This document shows, in pieces, positions 19,291 through 31,071 of a stretch of 64,000 nucleotides of DNA. Under the pieces are notes generated by a model. The model worked only from the letters and a program-made list of their open reading frames with translations. It made no database searches and was not told the DNA's origin. Positions within the stretch are counted from its first letter, which is position 1. Each line of letters begins with the position of its first letter. The translations under genes were made by a program, and so were the position numbers. Origin of the DNA: Aquabacterium sp. J223 (GTDB lineage Bacteria > Pseudomonadota > Gammaproteobacteria > Burkholderiales > Burkholderiaceae_C); contig NZ_CP088297.1 in assembly GCF_024666615.1 (NCBI RefSeq), positions 1,178,001-1,242,000 on the forward strand. The letters are read 5' to 3'.

Positions 19291-19905
19291 ATGAAGTTGA
19301 ACCCTTCCCAGTCGCCACGGAACGACGAAACCATGTTGTCGGCGCTCGTCGACGGCGAGGCCGACGACGCGGCGCTGCGCGACGCCTGCGACGCCTGGGC
19401 GTCGGACGACCGCCTGCGTGAGCGGTGGCATTGTTACCAGCTGATCGGCGATGTGCTCCGGTCCGACGACCTGGGCGCGGAGCCGGCGCACGACGAGGTG
19501 TTCCTGCGCCGGCTGCGCGAACGCCTGGCCGACGAGCCGGTGGTGCTGGCCCCCAGCCGGGCGCCGCTGCGACTGGAGCGGCTGCGCGTGGTGCGGCGTC
19601 GCTGGATGGCGACGACGGCGGTGGCCGCCGGCTTCGTCGCCGTGGCCGGCGTGACCATCGTCACCCGCCTGAACGCGCCGCAGGGCGGCGGACCGGTGCT
19701 GGCCGGCGCGCCGGCGGGCGCGGCGCCGCAGGTGGTGTCCACCGTGCCGGCGGCGGACGCAGCGGTCGAGGCGCCCCAGCTGGCCGACGGCAAGCTCATC
19801 CGCGACGCCCGGCTCGACCGCTACTTCGCCGCCCACCGGCCGTACGGCGCCGACCTGGGCCGCAATGCGGCGGCGCAGGCCGTGCCCGCGCGCAACGACC
19901 GCTGA
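19291..19905 (+). CDS. rseA: Anti-sigma-E factor RseA/MucA
   Basis: A single-pass inner-membrane protein that sequesters RpoE. The N-terminal domain starts NDETMLSALVDGEADD, the conserved RseA motif, with RWHCYQLIGDVLR after it. One membrane segment follows at about residues 105-125 (WMATTAVAAGFVAVAGVTIV), then an Ala/Pro-rich periplasmic part ending in RDARLDRYFAAHR, as in MucA. The ATG at 19291 has GGAG seven bases upstream; a TTG at 19255 overlaps rpoE and is less likely. 204 aa. Confidence 0.92.
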   Translation: MKLNPSQSPRNDETMLSALVDGEADDAALRDACDAWASDDRLRERWHCYQLIGDVLRSDDLGAEPAHDEVFLRRLRERLADEPVVLAPSRAPLRLERLRVVRRRWMATTAVAAGFVAVAGVTIVTRLNAPQGGGPVLAGAPAGAAPQVVSTVPAADAAVEAPQLADGKLIRDARLDRYFAAHRPYGADLGRNAAAQAVPARNDR

Positions 19906-19923
19906 AGGCGGGCCCGTCGACCC

Positions 19924-20967
19924 ATGCTGCACCCCGCCGCCGCCCCCAACCGTCGCCGCGTCGTCGTGGCCGGGGCTGGTGGGTTGTTGTCGTGCACCGG
20001 CCTGCTGCGGCCGGCCTTCGCGGCAGGGGAGGACGACGGTCCGCCGGTGGTCGACGTGCGCGGCTGGCTGCAGCGCATGCAGGACGCCGCCGCCCATCGC
20101 AGCTACCAGGGCACGCTGGTGTTCAGCAGCGCCGGCGCCGTCACCAGCGCCCGCATCGTCCACTACGCCGACGGCGCCCACCAGTACGAATGCATCGAAT
20201 GGCTGGACGGCCAGATGCGTCGCCTGTACCGGCACAACGAGTCGGTCAAGGCGGTGTGGCCGGAGCACAAGCTGGTGCTGCTCGAGCCGCGCGATCCGGT
20301 CACGCCGTTCCCGGCGCTGATCCAGCCGCAGTCCGACGACCGGGTGGCCGAGCACTACGAGCTGCGCCACCGCGGCAAGGACCGCATCGCCGGCCAGGAG
20401 GCCCTGGTGACGGTGCTGCGGCCGCGTGACGGCCTGCGCTTCGCGCAGCGGGTGTGGACCGAGAAGAACACCGGCCTGCCGCTGCGCGTGGAGATCCTCG
20501 GCCCACGCGACGAGGTGCTCGGCTCGTCGGCCTTCTCCGAGGTGGCGCTGAACGTCAAGCCGCAGCCCGAGGCGGTGCTGCAGCCCATGCGCCGGCTCGA
20601 CGGGTACCGGGTGCTGCGTTCGCCGATGACGGCCGCCGCCCTGGAGCAGGAGGGCTGGACCCTGAAGCCGGCCGTGCCCGGCTTCAGGCTCGTGCGCACC
20701 GTCAAGCGCCCGCTGGAGGCGCCGGGCGCGCCGGCGGCCGAGGGTGACCGGCAGGTGCTGCAGGCCGTGCTGTCCGACGGGCTCACCCATGTCTCGCTGT
20801 TCATCGAGCCCTATGCCCAGGCCCGCCATCCACGGGCCCTGCACACCGCCGTGGGCGCCACCCACACCGCCATGCGCCGGCATGGCGAGTGGTGGCTGAC
20901 GCTGGTCGGCGATGTGCCGGCCGCGACCCTGCGGCAGATTGCCCAGGGCTTGGAACGGCGGCCTTAG
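19924..20967 (+). CDS. rseB: Periplasmic sigma-E regulator RseB/MucB
   Basis: A periplasmic sensor that binds RseA and blocks its cleavage until lipid or LPS signals displace it. The signal peptide ends near LLRPAFAAG. The mature protein carries the lipoprotein-like fold: SYQGTLVFSSAGAVTSARIV, then RRLYRHNESVKAVWPEHKLV, and a C-terminal domain beginning GWTLKPAVPGFRLV. At 347 aa it is slightly longer than E. coli RseB. It sits 18 bp after rseA. Confidence 0.93.
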   Translation: MLHPAAAPNRRRVVVAGAGGLLSCTGLLRPAFAAGEDDGPPVVDVRGWLQRMQDAAAHRSYQGTLVFSSAGAVTSARIVHYADGAHQYECIEWLDGQMRRLYRHNESVKAVWPEHKLVLLEPRDPVTPFPALIQPQSDDRVAEHYELRHRGKDRIAGQEALVTVLRPRDGLRFAQRVWTEKNTGLPLRVEILGPRDEVLGSSAFSEVALNVKPQPEAVLQPMRRLDGYRVLRSPMTAAALEQEGWTLKPAVPGFRLVRTVKRPLEAPGAPAAEGDRQVLQAVLSDGLTHVSLFIEPYAQARHPRALHTAVGATHTAMRRHGEWWLTLVGDVPAATLRQIAQGLERRP

Positions 20968-21055
20968 CGTCCATCTGTCGCTTGCAGCCCGACACCGCAA
21001 GACGGCCTCGCAGCCGGTCCTGCCTGCCCGCACGTTGATCCGGAAAGGTCCTTCG

Positions 21056-22550
21056 ATGATCCAGCCGACCCTGCTTCCATTCGTCCGCAACCGCCGATTC
21101 CCCACGGCGCTGGCGCTGGCCACCGCCGCTCTCTTCGGCGGCGCGCTGCTGGCGCCGGCGCCGGTGGTGGCCCAGCCGGCCGCCGCCATGCAGGCCCTGC
21201 CCGACTTCACCGACCTGGTGGAGCGCGTGGGCCCCGCCGTCGTCAACATCCGGACGATGGAGCGCGCGCGCGCCGGCACCCGGGTGCCGACGCCGGAGAT
21301 GGACGAGCAGATGCAGGAGTTCTTCCGCCGCTTCGGCATTCCGGTGCCGCCGCAGCAGGACCCGCGTCGCGGCGGCAACCCGCGCGGTGGCGGCGGCGGC
21401 GACGAGCCGACGCAGCGTGGCGTGGGCTCCGGCTTCATCGTCAGCGCCGACGGCTACGTGATGACCAACGCCCACGTGGTGGAGGGCGCCGACGAGGTGC
21501 TGGTCACGCTCACCGACAAGCGCGAGCTCAAGGCCCGCATCGTCGGCGCCGACCGCCGCACCGACGTCGCCGTGGTCAAGATCGACGCCACCGGCCTGCC
21601 CTTCGTGAAGATGGGCGACGTCGGCCGCCTGAAGGTCGGCGAGTGGGTGCTGGCCATCGGCTCGCCCTTCGGCCTGGACAACACCGTCACCGCCGGCATC
21701 GTCAGCGCCAAGCAGCGCGACACCGGCGACTACCTGCCCTTCATCCAGACCGACGTGGCGGTGAACCCCGGCAACTCGGGTGGCCCGCTGATCAACATGC
21801 GCGGCGAGGTGGTGGGCATCAACTCGCAGATCTACAGCCGCTCCGGCGGCTTCATGGGCATCAGTTTCGCCATCCCGATCGACGAGGCGATCAAGGTCGC
21901 CGACCAGCTGCGCGCCACCGGCCGCGTGGTGCGCGGTCGCATCGGCGTGCAGATCGCGCCGGTGACGCGCGACGTCGCCGAATCGATCGGCCTGGGCAAG
22001 CCGGCCGGCGCGTTGGTCCAGGGCGTCGAGGCCGGCGGCCCGGCGGAGAAGGCCGGCATCGAGGCCGGCGACATCATCACCAAGGTCGACGGCAAGCCGA
22101 TCGAGCGCTCGGCCGACCTGCCGCGGCTCATCGGCAGCACCAAGCCCGGCAGCCGCATCGGCCTGCAGGTCTTCCGCCGCGGGAGCACCAAGGACCTGAC
22201 CGTGATGGTCGGCGAGTTCGAGCCCGAGAAGCCGCGACGCGTGGCCCAGGCCGAGACGCCGCCCGCGCAGGCGAAGAGCCCGCTGGGCCTGGCCGTGTCC
22301 GGGCTGACCGACGCGCAGAAGCGAGAGCTCAAGGTCAAGGGCGGTGTGCGGGTGGAGTCGGTCGACGGACCGGCTGCACGCGCCGGCCTGCGCGAGGGGG
22401 GACGTCATCCTCGCCGTCGACAACCAGGAGGTCACCGACCTCAAGCAGTTCACGCAGGTCATGCAGAAGGCGGAGAAGTCGGCCGCCATCAGCGTCCTGG
22501 TGCGGCGGGAGGACTGGGTGAACTATCTGGTGATCCGCCCCGTCCGGTGA
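21056..22550 (+). CDS. mucD: Periplasmic serine protease MucD/DegP, with an apparent +1 frameshift
   Basis: A DegP-type protease and chaperone of the envelope-stress operon. The signal peptide ends near PAPVVAQ (residue 40). The triad is His140 (MTNAHVVE), Asp170 (RRTDVAVVK) and Ser241 (NPGNSGGPLI), followed by PDZ1. PDZ2 is interrupted. At 22396-22401 a run of six G shifts the frame, and the expected REGDVILAVDN continues in another frame to the TGA at 22550. With five G the gene would be 497 aa, normal for MucD. As written, translation would run to 22753 with an unrelated tail. This is probably a homopolymer error, since both parts are well conserved. Confidence 0.88.
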
Positions 22551-22857
22551 CCCTCCGAAGCCGAACGCATTGCATGGTCTTTCCGCATCGCGAGAGCGAA
22601 GGCGGTTGGGCCAGGCGGCGGTCTTCGATTGAAGAGATGCGAGCGCACGCTCACTTCCCCTCCGCGAGCGATTGCAGATCCCGGCGGCATGAATCCAGCC
22701 CCGCGAACCGTCGGTTGGGATGGCCGCGCGAACGGTCTCAAGGCTGCTGCTGATGGTTTAGACAGCCTGTGGATAACCTGTTGTCAGAAAGCCTGTTGGG
22801 GACGTGCAACGGGCCTTCGGCGGGGTCGCCAAGGGTGGCCGGAAGGGGTCTTTTGGC
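22551..22857. other. mucD-lepA intergenic region, first part
   Basis: This 307-bp stretch holds no convincing ORF. Small ORFs on either strand lack family signal and ribosome sites. Base composition is visibly less GC-rich than in the genes around it. The one recognisable site is a DnaA box at 22768-22776. The region may contain the end of the mucD transcript, but I see no hairpin followed by a T-run here. Confidence 0.5.
22768..22776 (+). promoter_or_regulatory. Single perfect DnaA-box sequence
   Basis: TGTGGATAA is the complement of the consensus DnaA box TTATCCACA. It is isolated: I see no second box, AT-rich unwinding region, dnaA or dnaN nearby. It is therefore not an origin. It could be a titration or regulatory site, or chance. 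Confidence 0.3.
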
Positions 22858-22863
22858 TACAAT
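22858..22863 (+). promoter_or_regulatory. Promoter -10 for the small RNA / lepA leader
   Basis: TACAAT, five of six matches to the sigma-70 -10, preceded by TTTTGGC. It would start transcription near 22870, exactly at the first of two hairpins. No convincing -35 is seen. Confidence 0.45.
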
Positions 22864-22867
22864 GAAG

Positions 22868-22932
22868 GCCCAACAAGCAGTTGCCATACGTTTTGTTGGA
22901 AGGCGCGTCACCGTTTCGACGTGCCTTTTTTT
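22868..22932 (+). ncRNA. Candidate small RNA or attenuator with two hairpins
   Basis: About 65 nt starting just downstream of TACAAT. Hairpin 1 pairs CCAACAA (22869-22875) with TTGTTGG (22893-22899). Hairpin 2 directly abuts it and pairs AAGGCGCGTC (22900-22909) with GACGTGCCTT (22918-22927), with one G-T wobble, followed by seven T. The RNA is therefore almost fully folded and ends in an intrinsic terminator. No ORF of useful size lies inside. Because lepA starts 109 bp further on the same strand, it could be either a free sRNA or a terminated leader controlling lepA-lepB. I do not recognise an Rfam family. Confidence 0.55.
22900..22932 (+). terminator. Intrinsic terminator upstream of lepA
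   Basis: A 10-bp stem (AAGGCGCGTC with GACGTGCCTT), 8-nt loop ACCGTTTC, and an uninterrupted T7 run. This is one of the few clear rho-independent terminators in the window. Confidence 0.75.
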
Positions 22933-23040
22933 ATGCCTGTTCGAAGGGCGTTCCAGCGCCATCGCACAGGGGGCTGAGGCGCCCTTGGCGCACTCGATGC
23001 AGCCCTTGTTCCTGCCGTTCGGGCCTGCCAGGGCCGTCTC

Positions 23041-24848
<1,808 letters not shown>

Positions 24849-24849
<1 letters not shown>

Positions 24850-25817
24850 TGGGAACGCTGACCGGACTGTTGTACGCGGGCCTGATCGTCTACCTCGGAG
24901 GCTGGTACCTGGGGCACTGGAGCGGCAACTTCTCGCTGCTGCTGTTCGTCCTCACCGTCGTCACGCTGGCGTACTGGCTGGCCGAGCGCTTCCGCTTCCG
25001 TCCGGCGCGCGAGGCCGCCGCCGCGCACCTGGAAGCCCAGACCGCCGCCCGTCGGGCCACGCTGGAACAGCAGGGCATCAAGCCCGACAGCCAGCCCATC
25101 GACGACGCGCGCCACCGCCTGCTGGCCCAGCCGTGGTGGCTGGATTGGACGGCGGGGCTCTTCCCGGTCATCCTGCTGGTCTTCCTGCTGCGCTCCTTCC
25201 TCTTCGAGCCGTTCAAGATCCCGTCCGGCTCGATGATCCCGACGCTGCAGGTGGGTGACCTCATCCTGGTCAACAAGTACCACTACGGCGTGCGGCTGCC
25301 GGTGATCAACAAGAAGGTGGTCGAGAACCACGACCCGCAGCGCGGCGACGTGATCGTCTTCCGCTACCCGGTCAACCCGGCGGTGGACTACATCAAGCGC
25401 GTGGTCGCCGTGCCGGGCGACGAGGTGGCCTACCTGAACCGGCGGCTGTCGATCAACGGCCAGCTGGTGCCGACGACCGCGCTGCCCGACGCCTACGACG
25501 GCGAGATCATGCGGTATATGCAGCAGTTCTCGGAAAAGCTCGGCGCGGTGGAGCATCGCATCCAGCTGCTGCCGCAGGCGGTGCCCTTCGACCCGCGGCG
25601 CACCTATGATTTCCCCTTCAAGGACCAATGCCGCTACAGCGCCGAGGGGATGGTCTGCAAGGTCCCCCCGGGCCACTACTTTGTCATGGGCGACAACCGC
25701 GACAACTCCGAGGACTCCCGCTACTGGGGTTTCGTGCCGGACGAGAACATCGTCGGCCGGGCCTTCCTGGTGTGGATGAACTTCGGCGACCTGGGTCGCA
25801 TCGGTCGCTTCCACTGA
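24849..25817 (+). CDS. lepB: Signal peptidase I
   Basis: An inner-membrane peptidase that removes Sec and Tat signal peptides. Two N-terminal membrane segments (about 1-22 and 28-45) flank a basic, Ala-rich loop, and a third hydrophobic stretch (104-119) leads to the catalytic Ser128 in IPSGSMIPTL. The general base is Lys183 in YIKRVVAVPGD. Box E (MGDNRDNSEDSRYWGFV) is intact. At 322 aa it is typical for betaproteobacteria. Confidence 0.97.
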
Positions 25818-25858
25818 CGGGGCCGGGCCAATCGGTCGCCGCGGGCGGCTTTCATCGC

Positions 25859-26233
25859 ATGCAAGCTCCCGGCCTCGCCCACTCCCAGCGCCTGCAGCGC
25901 GGCGTCACGCTCATCGGCCTGCTGTTCTGGGCCATCGTCATCGGCTTCGTCGCCGTCGTCGGCCTCAAGACCTTCCCCTCGGTCAACGAGTACCTGACCA
26001 TCCGGCGGGCGGTCAACAAGATCGCCGACGGCGGGGCCACCACGGTGGCCGAGATCCGCTCCGCCTTCGACAAGCAGAAGGAGATCGAATACGCGATCTC
26101 CTCGATCTCCGGCAAGGACCTGAAGATCACCAAGGAGGACGAGCGGGTGGTCATCGCCTTCGCCTATGACAAGGAGATCGAGATCTACGGACCGGTCTAC
26201 CTGATGATCAAATACGAGGGCCGCTCCCGCTGA
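25859..26233 (+). CDS. DUF4845 family protein with a pilin-like N-terminus
   Basis: A 124-aa protein of unknown function, conserved between lepB and rnc in betaproteobacteria. The start resembles a type IV prepilin: a short basic leader, then [21 protein letters not shown] as a single membrane helix. There is no clear prepilin peptidase Glu after the Gly. The rest is small, charged and soluble ([20 protein letters not shown]). An earlier in-frame start inside lepB is rejected. Confidence 0.82.
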   Translation: MQAPGLAHSQRLQRGVTLIGLLFWAIVIGFVAVVGLKTFPSVNEYLTIRRAVNKIADGGATTVAEIRSAFDKQKEIEYAISSISGKDLKITKEDERVVIAFAYDKEIEIYGPVYLMIKYEGRSR

Positions 26234-26334
26234 CCCCTCGTGCCGCAGGCGCGCCCCCCGCAGATGCGGCAGGCGCGCCGCCTGCTGCCACGGCCGGCGG
26301 GCCCCTCTTCGCAGGACTGCAGTACAACGCCGGC

Positions 26335-27039
26335 ATGGACTCCCGACTCGACGCCTTGCAACACCGCCTGGGCCACCGCTTCGCCCAGCCGCGGCTGCTG
26401 GTGCGCGCCGTCACCCACCGCAGCCACGGCGCCGACCACAACGAACGGCTGGAATTCCTCGGCGACGCGGTGCTCAGCCTGGCCGTCTCCAGCCTGCTCT
26501 ACGAGCGCTTCGCCGGCTCCGACGAGGGCGACCTCACCCGGGTGCGGGCGCACCTGGTGCGCGAGGACAGCCTGCACCGGGTGGCGCTGGCGCTCGGCCT
26601 GCCCGAGGTGCTGCTGCTGTCCGAGGGCGAGGCGCGCGGCGGCGGCGCGCAGCGCCCGTCCATCCTGGCCGATGCGGTCGAGGCGCTGATCGGCGCGACC
26701 TTCCTCGACGGCGGTTTCGCGCCGGCGCAGGCGCTGGTCAAGCGGCTGTTCGGCGAGCTGATCGACACCACCGACATCGACCGCTGGGCCAAGGACGCCA
26801 AGACCGAGTTGCAGGAATGGCTGCAGGCGCGCAAGCTGCAGGTGCCGGCCTACCGCATCGTGGCGACGCACGGCCAGGCCCATGCGCAGACCTTCGAGGT
26901 GGAATGTGCCGTCCCGGCGCTCGGCCTGGTCGAGCGCGGTCAGGGCAAGTCGCGTCGCTCGGCCGAGCAGGAAGCGGCCGGGTTGATGCTCGACGCCCTG
27001 CGCGCCAGCGACCGGCCCGGCGGCCCCCTGCGCTCCTGA
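26335..27039 (+). CDS. rnc: Ribonuclease III
   Basis: A double-stranded RNA endonuclease that processes rRNA precursors. The signature [12 protein letters not shown] is at residues 36-47, with the second metal-binding set in [20 protein letters not shown]-terminal dsRNA-binding domain runs from [12 protein letters not shown] to [15 protein letters not shown]. At 234 aa it is normal. The 100-bp gap before it is GC-rich, with TACAAC about 14 bp upstream as a weak -10 candidate. era follows after 11 bp. Confidence 0.97.
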   Translation: MDSRLDALQHRLGHRFAQPRLLVRAVTHRSHGADHNERLEFLGDAVLSLAVSSLLYERFAGSDEGDLTRVRAHLVREDSLHRVALALGLPEVLLLSEGEARGGGAQRPSILADAVEALIGATFLDGGFAPAQALVKRLFGELIDTTDIDRWAKDAKTELQEWLQARKLQVPAYRIVATHGQAHAQTFEVECAVPALGLVERGQGKSRRSAEQEAAGLMLDALRASDRPGGPLRS

Positions 27040-27050
27040 CGCCCCCACCC

Positions 27051-27998
27051 ATGACCCTGCCCGACATCCCGGCCCCGGCCGATTCCGCGGCCACGGCGGC
27101 CGTTCCCGCCGCGGGCGAGGACCGCCGCTGCGGCCTCGTCGCCATCGTCGGCCGGCCGAACGTCGGCAAGTCGACGCTGCTCAACGCGCTGGTGGGGCAG
27201 AAGGTCAGCATCACCTCGAACAAGGCGCAGACCACGCGGCACCGCATCACCGGCGTGCGCACGCTGGACGGGGCGCAGTTCGTCTTCGTCGACACCCCCG
27301 GCTTCCAGACCCGCCACGGCGCGGCGCTCAACCGCACGCTCAACCGCACCGTGCTCGGCTCGCTGGCCGACGTCGACGCGGTGCTGTTCGTCGTCGAGGC
27401 CGGCCGCTTCGGGCTCGACGACGCCAAGGTGCTGGCCCTCCTGCCCTCCGACAAACCGGTGGTGCTGGTGGCCAACAAGCTCGATGCGGTGCAGCGCCGC
27501 ACCGACCTGCTGCCCTGGCTGAAGGGCATGCAGGACCGCCATCCCTTCGCCGAGTTCGTGCCCCTGTCGGCGCACAAGCCCGCCGACGTCGAGCGGCTGC
27601 TCGGCATCCTCAAGCCCTACCTGCCCGAGCAGGACTGGCTGTACGAGGAAGACGCGCTCACCGACCGCAGCGAGCGCTTCCTCGCCAGCGAGCTGATCCG
27701 CGAGAAGCTGTTCCGGCTCACCGGCGACGAGCTGCCCTACACCTCCACCGTCGTCATCGACAAGTGGGAAGAGGAGGGCCACCTCCGGCGCATCGCGGCC
27801 AGCATCATCGTGGAGCGCGACGCCCACAAGGGCATGGTCATCGGCGCCGGCGGCGAACGGCTCAAGCGCATCGGCTCCGAGGCCCGGCAGGACCTGGAGC
27901 CGCTGCTCGACGCCAAGGTCTTCCTCGAGCTCTTCGTCAAGGTGCGCTCCGGCTGGGCGGCCGACGAGGACCACCTGCGCTCCTACGGCTACGAGTGA
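27051..27998 (+). CDS. era: GTPase Era
   Basis: Binds the 3' end of 16S rRNA during 30S maturation. The GTPase domain has GRPNVGKST (residues 34-42), [13 protein letters not shown] and NKLD. The C-terminal KH domain includes the GXXG-type loop in [14 protein letters not shown]. The 315-aa product has an Ala/Pro-rich N-terminal extension of about 25 residues. Its TGA overlaps the recO GTG (GTGA). Confidence 0.97.
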   Translation: MTLPDIPAPADSAATAAVPAAGEDRRCGLVAIVGRPNVGKSTLLNALVGQKVSITSNKAQTTRHRITGVRTLDGAQFVFVDTPGFQTRHGAALNRTLNRTVLGSLADVDAVLFVVEAGRFGLDDAKVLALLPSDKPVVLVANKLDAVQRRTDLLPWLKGMQDRHPFAEFVPLSAHKPADVERLLGILKPYLPEQDWLYEEDALTDRSERFLASELIREKLFRLTGDELPYTSTVVIDKWEEEGHLRRIAASIIVERDAHKGMVIGAGGERLKRIGSEARQDLEPLLDAKVFLELFVKVRSGWAADEDHLRSYGYE

Positions 27999-28780
27999 AA
28001 GCCAAGGGCGCCGGCGGGCAGCCGGCCTACCTGCTGCACCGCCACGACTGGAGCGAGACCAGCCTGGTCGTGCAGCTCTTCACCCGCGAGCAGGGTCGCG
28101 TGGTGGCGGTGGCCAAGGGCGCCAAGCGGCCCTATTCGCAACTGCGGCCGGTGCTGCTGCCCTTCCAGCGGCTGCAGGTGGCCTTCACCCGGGTCGCGGC
28201 CGACAGCACCGCCGAGGTGCTGACGCTCAAGACCGCCGACTGGGGCGGCACCGCACCGCTGCCGCCGGGCGCGGTGCTGTTCTCCGGCTTCTACCTGAAC
28301 GAGCTGCTGCTCAGGCTGCTGGCGCGTCAGGACGCCCACCCGCGGCTGTTCGATGCCTACGACCAGACCCTGGCCGCGCTGCCCGTCGGGGGTGACGCGG
28401 CCGAGGCCGCGCTGCGCGCCTTCGAGCTGACCCTGCTGCGCGAGACCGGCCTGCTGCCCGACCTGGCCGGCGACACCGCCACCCAGCAGCCGCTGCGGCC
28501 GCAGGCCGGCTACCGGCTTCGACCGGAGCTCGGCGTGGTCGAGTCCCATGACGACACCGAGCCGGCGCTGCCCGGCCAGGCGCTGGTCGGCCTGGAAGCG
28601 GCGCTGCAGCACGGCAGCGTGGCCGCGCTGCAGGCCGCCTGCCGGCCGGTGCTGACGGCGCTGCGCAGCCAGCTGCGCGGCCTCGTTCACTATCATGTCG
28701 GCCCCGGTCCGCTCAAGAGCCGGCAGGTGCTGCTCGATGCGCAGCGGCTGCTCGACCGTCCCGCCACCGCCCGCGCATGA
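27995..28780 (+). CDS. recO: DNA repair protein RecO
   Basis: A recombination mediator that loads RecA with RecR. The 261-aa sequence has the OB-fold start [20 protein letters not shown], then [17 protein letters not shown] and a helical domain with [15 protein letters not shown]. The zinc cysteines of some RecO proteins are missing, as in many proteobacteria. The GTG at 27995 is chosen because it overlaps the era stop and gives the usual N-terminus. Coupled by ATGA to pdxJ. Confidence 0.94.
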   Translation: MKAKGAGGQPAYLLHRHDWSETSLVVQLFTREQGRVVAVAKGAKRPYSQLRPVLLPFQRLQVAFTRVAADSTAEVLTLKTADWGGTAPLPPGAVLFSGFYLNELLLRLLARQDAHPRLFDAYDQTLAALPVGGDAAEAALRAFELTLLRETGLLPDLAGDTATQQPLRPQAGYRLRPELGVVESHDDTEPALPGQALVGLEAALQHGSVAALQAACRPVLTALRSQLRGLVHYHVGPGPLKSRQVLLDAQRLLDRPATARA

Positions 28781-29583
28781 ACCCCCTGGTCGCCCCCGAA
28801 GCCTTCGCACGCGGCGGCCGCACCGCGCTGTCGGTCAACCTGAACCGCGTCGCCTTGCTGCGCAACAGCCGGCCGCTGGACCTGCCGCGCATCACCGACG
28901 CGGTGGACTGGGTGATGACCGCCGGCGCCGACGGCATCACCGTGCATCCGCGGCCCGACGAGCGCCACATCCGCGCCGGCGACGTGCAGGCCATCGCCGG
29001 CCACCTGCGCACGCACTGGCCGCGGGCCGAGTTCAACGTCGAGGGCAACCCGCACCACAACCTGATGCCCTTCGTGCGCGCGCTGCGGCCGGCCCAGTGC
29101 ACCTTCGTGCCCGACGCGGTCGAGCAGGCCACCTCCGACCACGGCTGGGCGCTGCCGCAGGCGTCTGCGGCGCTGGCGCCGCTGGTGGCCGAGGCCCGTT
29201 CGCTCGGCGTGCGCGTGAGCCTCTTCATGGACCCCGAGCCGGCGGCCATGCGGCTGGCCCGCGAGCTGGGCGCCGACCGCATCGAGCTGTACACCGAGGC
29301 CTATGCGCGGGCCCACGGCACGCCGCGGCAGGCCGAGGTGCTGGCGCGTTATGCCGAGGCCGCGCAGGCCGCCATCGCCGCGGGCTTGGGCGTCAACGCC
29401 GGCCACGACCTGAACCTCGACAACCTGGGCGACTTCCTGCGCGCCGTGCCGGGCGTGGAGGAGGTGTCGATCGGCCATGCGCTGGCCGTCGACGCGCTGC
29501 AGCTCGGTTATGCCGAGGCGGTGCGCCGCTACCAGCGCGCCATCCAGACGGCCTTCGCGCCGCGGGACACGGCCACGCCGTGA
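28777..29583 (+). CDS. pdxJ: Pyridoxine 5'-phosphate synthase
   Basis: Joins 1-deoxyxylulose-5-phosphate with 3-amino-1-hydroxyacetone phosphate to make pyridoxine phosphate. The TIM-barrel signatures [28 protein letters not shown] and [15 protein letters not shown] are all present. At 268 aa it is slightly longer than E. coli PdxJ. PdxA, the preceding enzyme, is encoded at 50.2 kb. It overlaps recO and acpS by 4 bp each. Confidence 0.97.
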   Translation: MNPLVAPEAFARGGRTALSVNLNRVALLRNSRPLDLPRITDAVDWVMTAGADGITVHPRPDERHIRAGDVQAIAGHLRTHWPRAEFNVEGNPHHNLMPFVRALRPAQCTFVPDAVEQATSDHGWALPQASAALAPLVAEARSLGVRVSLFMDPEPAAMRLARELGADRIELYTEAYARAHGTPRQAEVLARYAEAAQAAIAAGLGVNAGHDLNLDNLGDFLRAVPGVEEVSIGHALAVDALQLGYAEAVRRYQRAIQTAFAPRDTATP

Positions 29584-29981
29584 TCGTCGGCATCGGCACC
29601 GACCTGTGCGACGTGCGCCGCATCGCGGCCACGCTGGAACGCCGCGGCGAGCGCTTCGCCGAGAAGGTGCTGGGCCCGAACGAAATCGAGGTCTGGCGCC
29701 GCCGCACGCGCCTGAACGCCACCCGTGGCCTGCGCTACCTGGCCACCCGCTTCGCCGCCAAGGAGGCCTTCTCCAAGGCCATCGGCCTGGGCATGCGCCT
29801 GCCGATGTGGTGGAACCGCTGCGAGGTGGTCAACGCCCCCGGCGGCCGGCCGCAGATCCGCCTGCACGGCGAGCTGGCCGACTGGTTCGACCAGCGTCGC
29901 CTGCAGGCCCACGTCACCCTCACCGACGAAGGCGACATGGCCGCGGCCTTCGTCATCGTCGAACAGACCAGCCCCCCATGA
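29580..29981 (+). CDS. acpS: Holo-acyl carrier protein synthase
   Basis: Attaches phosphopantetheine to Ser37 of AcpP. It starts with GTG at 29580 overlapping the pdxJ stop, giving [13 protein letters not shown] with the metal-binding Asp. [13 protein letters not shown] carries the second catalytic Glu/Lys. 133 aa, family length. The pdxJ-acpS pair is widely conserved. Coupled by ATGA to nagZ. Confidence 0.95.
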   Translation: MIVGIGTDLCDVRRIAATLERRGERFAEKVLGPNEIEVWRRRTRLNATRGLRYLATRFAAKEAFSKAIGLGMRLPMWWNRCEVVNAPGGRPQIRLHGELADWFDQRRLQAHVTLTDEGDMAAAFVIVEQTSPP

Positions 29982-31051
29982 ACCGAGACGACCTGCCCGA
30001 ACCCGACTTCCCGGCGGCCCTGGTGCTCGACATCGCCGGCACCGCGCTGGATGACAACGACCGCCGGCGCCTGTCGCACCCGCTGGTCGGCGGCCTCATC
30101 CTCTTCGCCCGCAACTGGCGCGACCGGCGCCAGCTCACCGAACTCACGGCCGAGATCAAGGCGCTGCGGCCCGACGTGCTCGTCTGCGTCGACCACGAGG
30201 GCGGACGGGTGCAGCGCTTCCGCACCGATGGGTTCACCCACCTGCCGCCGATGGCCGCCTTCGGCGAGCTGTGGATGCAAGACGCCATGGCCGCCACCGA
30301 CGCGGCCACCGCGGCCGGCTACATCCTGGCGGCGGAGCTGCGGGCCTGCGGCGTCGACTTCAGCTTCACCCCGGTGCTGGACCTGGACCATGGCGCCAGC
30401 GGCGTCATCGGCGACCGCGCCTTCCACCGCGACGCGCGGGTGGCCTCGCTGCTGGCCAAGAGCCTGGTGCACGGCCTGCTGCGCGCCGGCATGGCGAGCT
30501 GCGGCAAGCACTTCCCCGGCCACGGCTTTGTCACCGCCGACTCGCACGTCGACGTGCCGGTGGACAAGCGCTCGCTCAAGGCCATCCTGGCCGACGACGC
30601 GCGGCCCTACGGCTGGCTGGCGACCAGCCTCGACAGCGTGATGCCGGCGCACGTCATCTACCCCAAGGTCGATGCGCAGCCGGCCGGCTTCTCACGGCGC
30701 TGGCTGCAGGACATCCTGCGCGGCCGGCTCGGCTTCACCGGCGCCATCTTCAGCGACGACCTCAGCATGGAAGGCGCCAAGGTCGCCGGCAGCACGCTGG
30801 ACGGTGCGCTGGCGGCGCTGGACGCCGGCTGCGACCTCGTGCTCCTGTGCAACCAGTCCCCGGTGGATGGAGGCCAGGCCATCGACGAACTGATCGACGG
30901 CCTGATGCAGGCGCGGGACGACGGTCGCTGGCAGCCCGAGCCGATGAGCGAGCCGCGCCGGCTGGCCCTGCTGCCGCAGACCGAGCCGCTGCCCTGGGAC
31001 GAGCTGATGCACCAGCCGGCGTACCTGCAGGCGGTGGCTCGGCTGCCCTGA
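29978..31051 (+). CDS. nagZ: Beta-N-acetylhexosaminidase NagZ
   Basis: A cytoplasmic glycoside hydrolase of family 3 that trims GlcNAc from recycled anhydromuropeptides. Signatures are [13 protein letters not shown], the substrate-distorting loop [15 protein letters not shown], and the nucleophile Asp in [11 protein letters not shown]. At 357 aa it is normal. It ends the pdxJ-acpS-nagZ run and is followed by a strong bidirectional terminator. Confidence 0.96.
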   Translation: MNRDDLPEPDFPAALVLDIAGTALDDNDRRRLSHPLVGGLILFARNWRDRRQLTELTAEIKALRPDVLVCVDHEGGRVQRFRTDGFTHLPPMAAFGELWMQDAMAATDAATAAGYILAAELRACGVDFSFTPVLDLDHGASGVIGDRAFHRDARVASLLAKSLVHGLLRAGMASCGKHFPGHGFVTADSHVDVPVDKRSLKAILADDARPYGWLATSLDSVMPAHVIYPKVDAQPAGFSRRWLQDILRGRLGFTGAIFSDDLSMEGAKVAGSTLDGALAALDAGCDLVLLCNQSPVDGGQAIDELIDGLMQARDDGRWQPEPMSEPRRLALLPQTEPLPWDELMHQPAYLQAVARLP

Positions 31052-31071
31052 GGCCGCGCCGGCGCCCATGA

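Noticed and set aside
19132-21438. A minus-strand open frame over rpoE-rseA-rseB-mucD
   Set aside because: Antisense to four recognised genes of one operon; no motif.
22396-22401. Programmed ribosomal frameshifting in mucD
   Set aside because: A six-G run followed by a conserved frame could in theory be programmed, but no slippery heptamer, stimulatory hairpin or family precedent is seen, and four similar homopolymer indels occur in unrelated genes.
22768-22776. A replication origin at the DnaA box
   Set aside because: Only one box is present, with no dnaA or dnaN genes and no AT-rich unwinding region.
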